NCBI GenBank assembly: GCA_945901405.1
Contig: CAMDLH010000056.1
Span: 1 to 33,803 of the forward strand
Origin: Bordetella parapertussis
Lineage (GTDB): Bacteria > Pseudomonadota > Gammaproteobacteria > Burkholderiales > SG8-41
DNA length: 33,803 nucleotides
Direction of reading: 5' to 3'
The notes beneath the pieces are model-generated. The model did no database searches and was not told where the DNA came from. It saw only the letters and a program-made list of their open reading frames with translations. The position numbers and the translations under genes were made by a program. Shown piece after piece: positions 1-7,522 of this stretch (the first letter of the stretch is position 1; the number at the start of each line of letters is the position of its first letter).

Positions 1-84
1 AACCAGCAACATCGATTCCACCCGGCTCCGCAGTTCAGGATGCCCGTTCAAACGGTTCAACAAGGTTTCGTCACTCATTCCCAT
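1..84 (-). CDS. IS-encoded ORF, N-terminal 28 codons (partial)
   Basis: The ATG at 84 lies 5 bases after GAGGAGG. The visible protein begins MGMSDETLLNRLNGHPELRS and runs off the window edge, so only 28 codons are seen. Its charged, helix-like N-terminus is identical to that of the right-hand copy at 33723. The frame is also open upstream to an ATG at 201 in the interrupted host gene, so a fusion protein with about 39 extra residues could be made. Function is not readable from this stub; a transposase or IS accessory protein is inferred from its position just inside an IS end. Confidence 0.6.
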   Translation of the reverse strand, partial: MGMSDETLLNRLNGHPELRSRVESMLLV

Positions 85-150
85 GACATCCTCCTCATAA
101 AGTGGTGGGTAGGCTGCTAGATTACTCCACCTCAGTTTGAATCGCACCCG
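1..150 (-). mobile_element. End of an insertion sequence, left copy (continues beyond the window)
   Basis: Positions 4-150 are the exact reverse complement of 33657-33803 (147 bp, no mismatch seen). Both copies show the same IS end, with the reading frame pointing out of the window. The outer tip is near 150, where shared sequence (CGGGTGCGATTC read inward) gives way to unrelated flanks. A strong ribosome site (GAGGAGG) precedes the ATG at 84. The element interrupts a carboxymuconolactone decarboxylase-like gene. The family is uncertain: the short encoded start resembles the accessory or N-terminal part of ISKra4-like elements, but that is recollection. Because the window ends inside both copies, these may also simply be where an assembly broke. 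Confidence 0.8.
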
Positions 151-201
151 ATGCTCCGCCGGCACTTGTTCTTTTTTGGTGATGGATGTCAGTCTTGCCA
201 T
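151..201 (-). pseudogene. Carboxymuconolactone decarboxylase-like gene, 5' stub cut by an IS
   Basis: From the ATG at 201 the minus strand reads MARLTSITKKEQVPAEHR and then enters the IS. This opening (MARL-x-x-I followed by a charged stretch and VPAEHR) resembles the N-terminus of carboxymuconolactone decarboxylase / AhpD-like proteins, cofactor-poor enzymes acting on ring-cleavage lactones or peroxides. An AGGATAG ribosome site lies just upstream. It sits 51 bp downstream of the CoA-transferase on the same strand and was probably co-transcribed. The rest of the gene, including the usual CxxC motif, is not in the window. Identification from 17 residues is tentative. It is classed as broken because the conserved frame stops matching at the IS boundary. 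Confidence 0.55.
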
Positions 202-252
202 GATTATCTATCCTATTGATTTTAAAGAGTTTTTAAAGTGAATGTAGGGCAG

Positions 253-1470
253 TCAGATCACCTTGCGATCACGCAAGCCTTGTATTTCCGCAGTGCTGTA
301 GCCGAGCTCTTGCAGCACAGCGTCGTTGTGCTCACCCAGTTCCGGCGCGACACCGATCTTCGCCGGCGTTTCGGAGAATTGCCACGGCGAACCATGAACC
401 TTCAGTTTCTTGCCGTGCTTTGGGTATTCCACTTCAGTGATGTAGCCGTTAGCCAAAACATCCGGATCATCCGCGGCCTCAAGCAACGTGTTGATCGGCG
501 CGGAAACAATATCCGCCTCGCGCAATATCTTTACCCACTTCTCGCGCGGGCCGGTGGCGAATAATCCATCGAGCGTTTTCAACAGCGTCGTGCGCTTTTC
601 ATCATTGCCGATCACAACACCAAGCTGCGCAAAACCCGCATTGCTGAGCCGTTCATAAAAACCCAGCGCGGTCATTGCCTGCACCCATTTGGCCGCGCCG
701 TTGAGTTGAAACACCAGCGGCTTGCCATCGATGTCGTTGAAACTCGCACTGAGGCCCGGCCGCTCCGGCGTGCCATTGACACGCGCCTGGCCCGTGACCG
801 GGTCCTTGTTACGCCACATCGCGGTGGTCAGCGTCCAGCCCATCAGCCTGATCTGCCCGCCGAGCAACGAGCAATCAACCTTTTGCCCGATGCCCTGGGT
901 GCGCGCACAGTGCAGCGCAGCCAGCATGCCGCCAAAGGCAAGAATGGCGCAGGTTTCATCGGCCACCGATACGATGCCGGTGCGCAACGGCAGACCCGGC
1001 TGCGAATACGCCTGCGTGATGCCGCCCAGCGCCTGCGCCATCGAATCCGTGCCCGGCAGTTTTGAGTTGGGCCCCTTAGGGCCATAGCCCGAAATCGACA
1101 CGTAAACCAGCTTCGGATTGATCTTCTTTAAATCCTCGTAGCCGAAACCGTTTTTCTCGGCGGCGCCGGGGCGAAAGTTTTGCCCGAAGATATCCGCGCG
1201 CGCAACGAGCATGTGCAGTATCTCGCGCGCCTCGGGCGACTTCATGTTGAGCGTGAAGCTCTTCACGCCGCGATTGTTGGTTTCAAAATACGTGCTGGGC
1301 AACCCAGGGAAAATACTGGAGCCGCGCGAATTGTCGCCCTTGCCCGGCACCTCGATCTTGATCACCTCGGCGCCCAAATCCGCCATCAGCATATAAGGCA
1401 CGGTGCCGGCCTGCGCGGTGGAGCAGGCAACAATTTTTACGCCGTCGAGCGGGCCACGTGGTTGTGTCAT
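253..1470 (-). CDS. CaiB/BaiF family (class III) CoA-transferase
   Basis: A 405-residue protein, the usual length for family III CoA-transferases, which move CoA between acyl-CoA and carboxylates such as carnitine, formate/oxalate, succinate or aromatic acids. The N-terminus carries the family signature: LDGVKIV at 8-14, then LGAEVIKIE near 32-40. The GYGPKGP segment near 129 is followed by GTDSMAQA, in which Asp142 fits the catalytic aspartate that forms the acyl-enzyme anhydride. There is no signal peptide, so it is cytoplasmic. ATG at 1470 has GAGG about 9 bases upstream. The substrate cannot be told from sequence. Neighbouring binding proteins and catabolic enzymes suggest activation of an imported organic acid. 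Confidence 0.9.
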   Translation of the reverse strand: MTQPRGPLDGVKIVACSTAQAGTVPYMLMADLGAEVIKIEVPGKGDNSRGSSIFPGLPSTYFETNNRGVKSFTLNMKSPEAREILHMLVARADIFGQNFRPGAAEKNGFGYEDLKKINPKLVYVSISGYGPKGPNSKLPGTDSMAQALGGITQAYSQPGLPLRTGIVSVADETCAILAFGGMLAALHCARTQGIGQKVDCSLLGGQIRLMGWTLTTAMWRNKDPVTGQARVNGTPERPGLSASFNDIDGKPLVFQLNGAAKWVQAMTALGFYERLSNAGFAQLGVVIGNDEKRTTLLKTLDGLFATGPREKWVKILREADIVSAPINTLLEAADDPDVLANGYITEVEYPKHGKKLKVHGSPWQFSETPAKIGVAPELGEHNDAVLQELGYSTAEIQGLRDRKVI

Positions 1471-1552
1471 TGCAATGGTCCTCTATTTTCTCAGATCGTA
1501 AATTGTACTGTGCGTACGCCGCTCGAAGGGAGTGTTCTTTCACGCCGCCATA

Positions 1553-1942
1553 TCATTTGGTTCCTTCCTCCGCTTGCGGGGGAAGGTCAGGATGGGGGCA
1601 CAACGTCAGCAACTCGTTCAATATTACTTCGAGCACAGCCGTAGTTTCTTCGAATACTTGATTGTTCCAAAATCTCACGACCTGATATCCTCTGTCGTTG
1701 ATTCGCGTATCGCGGATGGTGTCGCGGATCGCTAGCTCCTGATGCTGACCTCCATCAAGCTCGATCACAAGCTTTGCGTCCATGCATGCGAAATCCGCCA
1801 CATATCGGCCGATCGGGACTTGGCGGCGAAATCGAAAACCATTCAATTGCCTGCGCCGCAAGTGTCGCCACAACAATCGCTCGGCGTCAGTAGATTGATT
1901 GCGCAATCTACGGGCACGAACTTGTGTCAATTTATCGCGCAA
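1553..1942 (-). CDS. DUF559 (Vsr/MrxI-like endonuclease fold) protein
   Basis: About 129 residues with the DUF559 pattern: a basic ARRLRNQSTDAERLLW start, then FRFRRQVPIGRYVADFAC, KLVIELDGGQH and a YQVVRFWNNQV segment. In this fold the Asp of VADF and the ELDGGQH acidic pair line up with restriction-endonuclease-like active sites, so nuclease activity is possible but unproven. No ATG is present; TTG at 1942 follows GGGGAGGGGG and is my choice, although the frame stays open to 1975. Both ends run into GC-rich repeat sequence: the upstream frame reads a Gly/Arg-rich repeat, and the C-terminal tail CPHPDLPPQAEEG comes from a common intergenic repeat. This suggests the gene travelled with, or was trimmed by, these repeats. 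Confidence 0.75.
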   Translation of the reverse strand: MRDKLTQVRARRLRNQSTDAERLLWRHLRRRQLNGFRFRRQVPIGRYVADFACMDAKLVIELDGGQHQELAIRDTIRDTRINDRGYQVVRFWNNQVFEETTAVLEVILNELLTLCPHPDLPPQAEEGTK

Positions 1943-1960
1943 TCGCCGCCCCCTCCCCAG

Positions 1961-1993
1961 CCCTCTCCCGCGCAAACAACGCGCAAGGGAGGG
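1961..1993. repeat. GC-rich imperfect inverted repeat
   Basis: CCCTCTCCCGCGC (1961-1973) faces GCGCAAGGGAGGG (1981-1993), giving an imperfect hairpin between the alpha/beta hydrolase stop and the DUF559 start. No T-run follows on either strand, so a simple intrinsic terminator is unlikely. It resembles short intergenic repeats common in proteobacteria. Confidence 0.5.
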
Positions 1994-2002
1994 AGCCTAT
2001 CA

Positions 2003-2878
2003 TTAAGCCGCTGCTGCAACCGCGCCCCCCACGGCCATCCCGCGCAGGAAAAAAGCCGCAATAGGATCGTGCGCCGTGGCAGTCGTGCGCGCGGCCTGAT
2101 CGATGTATATCAATTCAATCGCCCCGCCCGCCTTGCGATAATTCGCGGTGAAGCGCTCCGGTTCGTTCAACGCAACGGGCGATTCCGGATCACGGTAATC
2201 ATGCACCTGATCCGGCCGGCCTTGCACCCACAGCGCAGGCGGCATTACCACCTTTTCTCCGCGTTCGAGGATCAGCATCGGGTTGCCCTCAGCCATATTT
2301 TCGTCATTCTTCCAGAACGAACCCTGCCGTTCGGGAATGTCGCCGACCCATTTTTCGCCCTGGGCGCGTCCGCGCACGGCATTGCGAAAGCGCGACAGCG
2401 GATTGATCACCGGCCATGCCATCACGACACTGCGCACCGTCGCGTCCACCGCGGGCGAGCCTGCCGGCAGTGCGATTGACGAGTAACGCGGATCGTGCGG
2501 ACGCATTGCAGCCAGCATGGCGAGATGACCGCCGCTCGACGCGCCGCAGATGCCCACAAGATCAGCGCGTGTCTTCAATTGCGTAGCGCGTGCCTTCAAC
2601 CAGCGGATCGCATAATTGATATCGATCAGCGCGGTTGGATAGCCATCGTTGCCATCACGGAAATCAAGTCCCGCCACCAGCAGTCCGGACTGTGCCAGCG
2701 CTTCGTCGCGGCCCCTGCATTCTTCAAGACTGCCCTTGCCCCACGCCCCGCCATGCAGGTCCACCACCAAAGGAAACGGCCCCGCGCCGCGCGGCTTGTA
2801 GAGGCGCAGCTTCAAACCGCGCTCGCCATGGCGCAAATATTCAATGTCTTCGGTTGTGAATTCGTAAGTGTTGGGCAT
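2003..2878 (-). CDS. Alpha/beta hydrolase (HSL/BD-FAE-type esterase)
   Basis: A 291-residue cytoplasmic hydrolase. LHGGAWG at 41-47 gives the HGG oxyanion-hole motif. GASSGG places the nucleophile at Ser114 in a GxSxG elbow. The late GRPDQVHD segment supplies a likely acid, and a His near the C-terminus (TATAHDP) the base. Such enzymes cleave esters or amides such as N-formylkynurenine or carbamates. ATG at 2878 was chosen because GGAGG lies 7 bases upstream. The open frame upstream to 3031 lacks a ribosome site and looks non-coding. It is transcribed divergently from the binding-protein gene at 3076, a pairing typical of this window. Substrate unknown. Confidence 0.87.
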   Translation of the reverse strand: MPNTYEFTTEDIEYLRHGERGLKLRLYKPRGAGPFPLVVDLHGGAWGKGSLEECRGRDEALAQSGLLVAGLDFRDGNDGYPTALIDINYAIRWLKARATQLKTRADLVGICGASSGGHLAMLAAMRPHDPRYSSIALPAGSPAVDATVRSVVMAWPVINPLSRFRNAVRGRAQGEKWVGDIPERQGSFWKNDENMAEGNPMLILERGEKVVMPPALWVQGRPDQVHDYRDPESPVALNEPERFTANYRKAGGAIELIYIDQAARTTATAHDPIAAFFLRGMAVGGAVAAAA

Positions 2879-3003
2879 CACGTTTCCTCCGGGGTTAAGT
2901 GACGTAACTATACAACGTTGCACCCGGTGCGTCCCGCGCGGAGTGTCACGCACGGCGTCACATGTTGAACCACCATCGCCATGTGTAGCAATGTGTCGCA
3001 ATG

Positions 3004-3032
3004 TTGACTCTGCCGCGCGTGCCAGGTACAAC
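3004..3032 (+). promoter_or_regulatory. Candidate sigma-70 promoter for the SBP at 3076
   Basis: TTGACT at 3004-3009 and TACAAC at 3027-3032 are separated by 17 bases. The predicted transcript would start near 3040, giving a leader of about 36 bases. This is by eye only. Confidence 0.45.
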
Positions 3033-3075
3033 TGCTCTGCAAATATCTGTTTTGTAGACCACTGGAGGCGATAAA

Positions 3076-4053
3076 GTGATACGCACTGCCGTTGTTACCC
3101 TGCTCACGCCGTTACTGGGGCTGCTCGCTATACCCGCCGCCTTCGCCCAAGGCAACTACCCCAATAAACCCATACGCTGGATCATCCCGTATGCACCCGG
3201 CGGCGGCACGGACGTGATCGCGCGACCTATCGCCATCAGACTCGGCGAAACGCTTGGACAGCCGATTGTGTATGAAAACCGCGGCGGCGGCGGCGGTTTG
3301 ATCGCGGGTGAGTTCGTCGCCAGAGCCGCGCCCGACGGCTACACGTTGCTCGTGGGCTCCGGCAACACGCACACGTTTCCGACGCTGCTGTTCGGCAAGG
3401 TGCCGTACGATCCGGTCAAGGATTACGCGCCGATCACCAATTTCGTCGATGTGCCCAACATGCTGGTCGCGCATCCGTCGTTTCCGGCAAAGTCCGTGCA
3501 GGACATCATGGCCTACGGCAAAGCCAATCCCGGCAAAATCAGTTGGGCGTCATCGGGCAACGGCGCCGGCGGTCATCTGGCGCTGGTGTTGTTTGCGCAG
3601 CAGGCGGGCATCAAGGTGTTGCACGTGCCGTTCAAGGGCGCTGGCCCCGCGGTGGTGGCGATGCTGGGTGGTGAAACCGATTTGCTGTTCGCCAACACCG
3701 GCGTATTCCTGGGGCATGTCAACGCGGGCAAGCTGCGCGCCATCGCGGTGGCCGCGCCCACGCGTCTGGCTCTGTTTCCCAATTTGCCCACGCTTAGCGA
3801 ATCTGGATTTCCCGGCTTTGCATCGAGCACTTACTACGGCCTGCTTGCGCCGGCGGGCACGCCCCGGCCCATCATCAACCGCTTGCACGGCGAAGTCGTC
3901 AAGATCATCAAATCACCCGAATCGGTGGAGCGGCTGGCCAGTGTCGGCGCAGTCATCGTGGCCAATACGCCCGAGCAATTTGCCGAGTCGAACAGGCTGG
4001 ACGTAGCGAAGTGGGCCAAGGTGATCAAGGAACACGGCATCAAGCCGGATTGA
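3076..4053 (+). CDS. TctC/Bug-family periplasmic binding protein (SBP 1)
   Basis: A 325-residue extracytoplasmic solute receptor of tripartite tricarboxylate-type transport. A signal peptide ends near AFAQ-GNY (residue 25). Family landmarks are PNKPIRWIIPYAPGGGTD, ENRGGGGG, PDGYTLL, the VPYDPVKDYAPI stretch and HVPFKGAGPAV. These proteins clamp carboxylates, amides or small aromatics through ordered waters rather than charged side chains, so the ligand cannot be read off. Start is GTG at 3076, with GGAGGCG five bases upstream. It is divergent from the alpha/beta hydrolase and converges on SBP 2 with only 11 bases between stops. No TctA/TctB permease gene is nearby. Confidence 0.93.
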   Translation: MIRTAVVTLLTPLLGLLAIPAAFAQGNYPNKPIRWIIPYAPGGGTDVIARPIAIRLGETLGQPIVYENRGGGGGLIAGEFVARAAPDGYTLLVGSGNTHTFPTLLFGKVPYDPVKDYAPITNFVDVPNMLVAHPSFPAKSVQDIMAYGKANPGKISWASSGNGAGGHLALVLFAQQAGIKVLHVPFKGAGPAVVAMLGGETDLLFANTGVFLGHVNAGKLRAIAVAAPTRLALFPNLPTLSESGFPGFASSTYYGLLAPAGTPRPIINRLHGEVVKIIKSPESVERLASVGAVIVANTPEQFAESNRLDVAKWAKVIKEHGIKPD

Positions 4054-4064
4054 TCAACTCCACG

Positions 4065-5033
4065 CTACTCTACTTTGACGCCGGTCTCGGTGATGACTTT
4101 CGTCCAGCGCGCGATCTCGGCGCGGATGTAGGCGCCAAAAGCCTCGGGCGTGCCCGCGGCCATCTCGCCGCCCTCGCCGCTGAAACGTTCCTGCACGTCC
4201 GGTTGCGCGAGAATGCGCACAATGTCCGTGTTGGCGCGTGTGATGATTTCGCGCGGCGTGCCAGCCGGCATCATCACGCCGTACCACACCGACACTTCGT
4301 AGCCGGCGGCGCCATCTTCGGCAATGGTGCGCACATCGGGTAACGACTTGAATCGCCGCGCGCTCGAAACGCCCAGCGCTTTGAGTTTGCCGCTCTTGAT
4401 GTGCGGCATCGCTGGAGGAATGCTGGTAAGCGAGATGGCAACCTGTCCGCCGATCAACTCAACCAGCGCAGGCCCCACACCCTTGTATGGCACATGCACC
4501 ATGCGCACGCCCGTCATGCTGGTGAGCATCGCCGTGGCAAGATGCACTTGCCCGCCGGTACCGCCAGAGGCATACGTAATCGTGTCGGGCTTCGCGCGCG
4601 CCAATGCGACAAGCTCGCGCGTGCCCTTTGCCGGCAACGACGGATGCGCGATGAGAATCAGCGGCGTGGACAACACTTGCGTCACCGGCGCAAGGTCTTT
4701 CACCGGATCGTAAGCAAGCTTGGCATACAGTCCCGGCGCTATCGCCACGTTCCCCGTCTGCGCCAGCGCGATGGTGTAACCATCCGGCGGCGATTTGGCA
4801 AGCAACGCCAGCCCCGTCGTACCCGCGGCACCTGGACGATTATCGACCACCACTTGCACGCGCCAGACGTCGGTGAGCTTTTGCGCGATCAACCGCGAAA
4901 TCAAATCCGTGCTTCCCCCCGGCGGCAGCGGGACGATCCATCGCACCGGCTTGGCAGGATAACTTTGCGGCCATGCCGTGCCCGGTGCCAGCAACGTCAG
5001 TGAAACCAGCGCAATCTTCAGTAGCAATTTCAT
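4065..5033 (-). CDS. TctC/Bug-family periplasmic binding protein (SBP 2)
   Basis: A 322-residue SBP with a classic signal peptide (MKLLLKIALVSLTLLAPGTA, cleavage near AWPQ-SYP). Landmarks are PAKPVRWIVPLPPGGSTD, DNRPGAAG, PDGYTIA, AYDPVKDLAPV and HVPYKGVGPALV. ATG at 5033 is preceded by GAGGGG and lies only 7 bases downstream of the deacetylase stop, so the two genes form an operon. The longer open frame to 5210 is the shadow of that upstream gene. The coupling suggests the deacetylase acts on the ligand captured here, but this is inference. Confidence 0.93.
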   Translation of the reverse strand: MKLLLKIALVSLTLLAPGTAWPQSYPAKPVRWIVPLPPGGSTDLISRLIAQKLTDVWRVQVVVDNRPGAAGTTGLALLAKSPPDGYTIALAQTGNVAIAPGLYAKLAYDPVKDLAPVTQVLSTPLILIAHPSLPAKGTRELVALARAKPDTITYASGGTGGQVHLATAMLTSMTGVRMVHVPYKGVGPALVELIGGQVAISLTSIPPAMPHIKSGKLKALGVSSARRFKSLPDVRTIAEDGAAGYEVSVWYGVMMPAGTPREIITRANTDIVRILAQPDVQERFSGEGGEMAAGTPEAFGAYIRAEIARWTKVITETGVKVE

Positions 5034-5040
5034 TTGCCCC

Positions 5041-6030
5041 TCAGCACTGAATCGACGCCAGCGGAAACGGCGCAGGCCGTGCGCCCAGCCGCTCGGCGAT
5101 AAACGCCTGCTGGCGGGCGCGAATTTCCGCCGCGCTCTCGCCTGGCGCGGGGTTAAACCGCTCGATCTCTTCGAGTATCGGCGGCGCGCGGTCATCCACC
5201 GGCACGCCATGCACCAAGGCCCATTTCTCGACCTGATGAATGAATTCCGGTGACACGCGCGGCGGCACCAGTGCGTTCATCGCGTCCGCCATCGCTTCCT
5301 GTAAAGTTACGAATTGCACGCCCGCCGCCTCGAATTGATCGAGGATTTCGTCGAGACAATCCCCGCCCAGCGGCGTGCCGTGTATCAACCAGATGTGAAC
5401 AGGATCGCGTCCGTAGACCGCGCGCGCGTTGGCAGCGTGCAGACGCATTTCGTGCATGGCGGTTTCAACGAACGCGCGCCGCAGGAACTTCACCCCGTCG
5501 CTGTCGCCGGCTTTCAGCGTGCGCCAATAGGCCGCGAGAAATCTCGAATCGCGAAACCCCACGCTCACCGGCACCGGCGTGTAACCGTGTTGCGCGAGAT
5601 AGGCGCTAACCGCCGCCTGCTTCTCGGCGGTGTCGCCCCACATGTCGTTGCAATAGCGAAAATAACGCTTGGGCGCGCGTGACGACCAACGCGCGATGAT
5701 CTCCTCCGTGCGCTCGATGTCGCCGATGTAGGTGGCCGCATCCACCCAGTTGATGCTCGCGTGGTGATGCGTGTGATTGGCGACGTGATGCCCCAACTCG
5801 ACCCAGTGATCGAACACACGCAACAGCTCCGGATCGTCCTCGGCCGGCGCCGTGTTCGAGAACGCATACACATCGGTTGCGCCGTGATGCTTCAGCGCCT
5901 GCGTCATCGAACGCGCGATGCCCAGCGAGCTGTAATTCCTCGGCACCGGCACGCCGCGCCACATCAACATGTCGTCCATGGTTATGGCGAGTTTTACCGG
6001 GCCGAGTGGCGAGATGGGCTTGGTGTCCAT
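5041..6030 (-). CDS. Polysaccharide deacetylase (NodB-fold) family protein, no signal peptide
   Basis: About 329 residues. The NodB-fold metal triad is visible: AITMDDM (Asp20 of the paired Asp19-Asp20) and NHTHHHAS, where His86 and His90 fit the HxxxH motif. There is no export signal, so a cytoplasmic substrate is likely. That points to a small-molecule amidohydrolase role of the allantoinase (PuuE) type rather than cell-wall or chitin deacetylation. ATG at 6030 is preferred because GGAA sits 6 bases upstream and a candidate promoter at 6064-6092 gives a short leader. ATG at 6048 is an alternative. It forms an operon with SBP 2 and is divergent from SBP 3. Confidence 0.85.
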   Translation of the reverse strand: MDTKPISPLGPVKLAITMDDMLMWRGVPVPRNYSSLGIARSMTQALKHHGATDVYAFSNTAPAEDDPELLRVFDHWVELGHHVANHTHHHASINWVDAATYIGDIERTEEIIARWSSRAPKRYFRYCNDMWGDTAEKQAAVSAYLAQHGYTPVPVSVGFRDSRFLAAYWRTLKAGDSDGVKFLRRAFVETAMHEMRLHAANARAVYGRDPVHIWLIHGTPLGGDCLDEILDQFEAAGVQFVTLQEAMADAMNALVPPRVSPEFIHQVEKWALVHGVPVDDRAPPILEEIERFNPAPGESAAEIRARQQAFIAERLGARPAPFPLASIQC

Positions 6031-6063
6031 GGCATGTTCCGTGTGCATGATCAATCAGTGGGC

Positions 6064-6108
6064 AATCTATGCCAAGCGCGAAAGCAAGGCAAGTTGTTTG
6101 CTTTCGCG
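6064..6108. promoter_or_regulatory. Perfect 11-bp inverted repeat overlapping a promoter candidate
   Basis: CGCGAAAGCAA (6077-6087) and TTGCTTTCGCG (6098-6108) are perfect inverted arms with a 10-base spacer; half-site centres are 21 bp apart, two helical turns. On the minus strand TTGCCT (6087-6092) and TAGATT (6064-6069), 17 bases apart, form a promoter candidate for the deacetylase/SBP 2 operon that the left arm overlaps. The site lies in the 111-bp divergent gap shared with SBP 3, so one regulator could control both directions. The regulator is not in the window. Confidence 0.55.
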
Positions 6109-6141
6109 ATATACAATACAGTGGTGTAAGGAGATCGGCAC

Positions 6142-7116
6142 ATGTCACCCACCAAACGCTTTCCCATGGTCTTGTCGATGTTACTCGCATGCCCGCTGGT
6201 TTCGCTGGCGCAGGCGCCCTACCCCACTAAACCGATACGCCTGATAACGCCTTTCGCGCCCGGCGGCAGCACCACCACGGTGGGGAGGGTCATCGGGCAA
6301 AAGCTGACTGAAAGCTGGGGCCAAAATGTCATTATCGACAATCGCCCCGGCGGCAACATGATTATCGGCACGGACGCACTGGCTAAGGCCGCGCCCGACG
6401 GCTACACGCTCATCCTCACCACCAACGCTCACGTCATCAATCCCAGCCTGTTCGCCAAGCTGCCGTACGACCCGATCAAGGACTTTGCCCCGGTGGGCAA
6501 TATCTACAGCAGCGAGTTTGTGCTGGTGATCAACCCAGCGCTGCCCGCTAATAATTTACAGGAATTGATAGCGCTGGCGAAAGCCAAACCGGGACAACTC
6601 AATTACGCCACCACGGGCGCCGGAGGGTCGGGCCATCTGGCAAACGAAATGTTTGCGATGCTTGCCGGGATCAAAACGCAGCACATACCCTACAAGGGCG
6701 CGGGGCCCGCCATGGTCGATCTCATCGGCGGACAAATCCAGATGTTCATCAACAATCCGCTGACAGTGATCGGCCACATCAGGAACGGCAGAATGAAAGG
6801 CATCGCGGTTACCGGTGACGCCCGCATGCCAGCGTTGCCGCAGGTGCCGACGTTCACCGAAGCCGGCCTGCCGGGCATGGACGTGAAACCGTGGTTCTGC
6901 GTGCTCGCACCAGCGGGCACGCCCAAACCCATCGTCGCCAAACTATCCACCGAAATCGCAAGAATTATCGCCACTGCGGATGTGCAGGATTACCTCGCCA
7001 AACAAGGCATGGTGCCGTTCATCTCCACCCCCGAACAACTGGCCGCGCTGATGAAGACCGACATGGCGCGATGGGCCAAGTTCATCAAGAGCGCGAATAT
7101 CAGGCTTGATAATTAG
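6142..7116 (+). CDS. TctC/Bug-family periplasmic binding protein (SBP 3)
   Basis: A 324-residue SBP. A signal peptide ends near SLAQ-APY. Landmarks are PTKPIRLITPFAPGGSTT, DNRPGGNMIIG, PDGYTLIL, PYDPIKDFAPV and HIPYKGAGPAMV. ATG at 6142 follows a strong AAGGAG site. It is divergent from the deacetylase across a palindromic operator candidate, suggesting shared regulation. It looks close to SBP 5 within this set. The gene after it is a broken small exported protein carrying an ISL3 element. Confidence 0.93.
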   Translation: MSPTKRFPMVLSMLLACPLVSLAQAPYPTKPIRLITPFAPGGSTTTVGRVIGQKLTESWGQNVIIDNRPGGNMIIGTDALAKAAPDGYTLILTTNAHVINPSLFAKLPYDPIKDFAPVGNIYSSEFVLVINPALPANNLQELIALAKAKPGQLNYATTGAGGSGHLANEMFAMLAGIKTQHIPYKGAGPAMVDLIGGQIQMFINNPLTVIGHIRNGRMKGIAVTGDARMPALPQVPTFTEAGLPGMDVKPWFCVLAPAGTPKPIVAKLSTEIARIIATADVQDYLAKQGMVPFISTPEQLAALMKTDMARWAKFIKSANIRLDN

Positions 7117-7185
7117 CTGACGCGGATCCTTGCGGCCTTCACCACCCAGCCCGCTCTGGAATACAGGATTATTCAGCAAAGATGA

Positions 7186-7418
7186 CTACTTGGCCGTGTT
7201 TCCATCGACGACGCGATGAATAGTAGCGATAAGTTTGGCACCATCCATCCGCTTATAGGAACCATCATCCACTTTTACGATGAATGTGCAGAGACTGCCT
7301 TGCACTTGAAATTGAGTGCACAGCTGTCCGGATTCGTTAATCGATCATTGGCCTGTAAATTGTTTGCCCCTATCGACATTGAATCCTTGGACTGAGCCAT
7401 CGGGAGCATAGTAGTTTT
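7186..7418 (-). pseudogene. 3' part of a small exported-protein gene split by an ISL3 element
   Basis: Read on the minus strand from the IS edge, the frame continues the N-terminal part at 8945: YAPDGSVQGF, then NVDRGKQFTGQ, an in-frame TGA (7345-7347), then SINESGQLCTQF and onward to IHRVVDGNTAK and a TAG at 7186-7188. Removing the IS and one copy of the 8-bp duplication restores one frame of about 125 codons, except for this TGA at codon 73. Context (GQ-stop-SINESGQLC) suggests a lost Trp (TGG to TGA). Two Cys remain in the C-terminal part. So the gene carries two independent lesions. I do not recognise a named family. Confidence 0.8.
7411..7418. repeat. Target-site duplication, left copy
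   Basis: GTAGTTTT directly precedes the ISL3-type end at 7419 and recurs at 8793-8800. Eight bases is the duplication length expected for the ISL3 family. Confidence 0.9.
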
Positions 7419-7448
7419 GGGTCTTCGCGTACAAGTGTGGGCGATTTT
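7419..7448 (+). repeat. ISL3 element left terminal inverted repeat
   Basis: Matches the reverse complement of 8763-8792 with three differences: the first 13 bases are identical, then a two-base mismatch, 8 matches, one mismatch and 6 matches. Confidence 0.88.
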
Positions 7449-7522
7449 TGGTAAAAAATGTCGTAATTTGTCTATGAAAACAGTCGTGTACGAAGTGACC
7501 TGAAATCTGGCACGATTATGCG

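Noticed and set aside
1742..2479. Plus-strand open frame of about 245 codons
   Set aside because: Runs antisense through the DUF559 gene, a repeat and the alpha/beta hydrolase; no recognisable domain.
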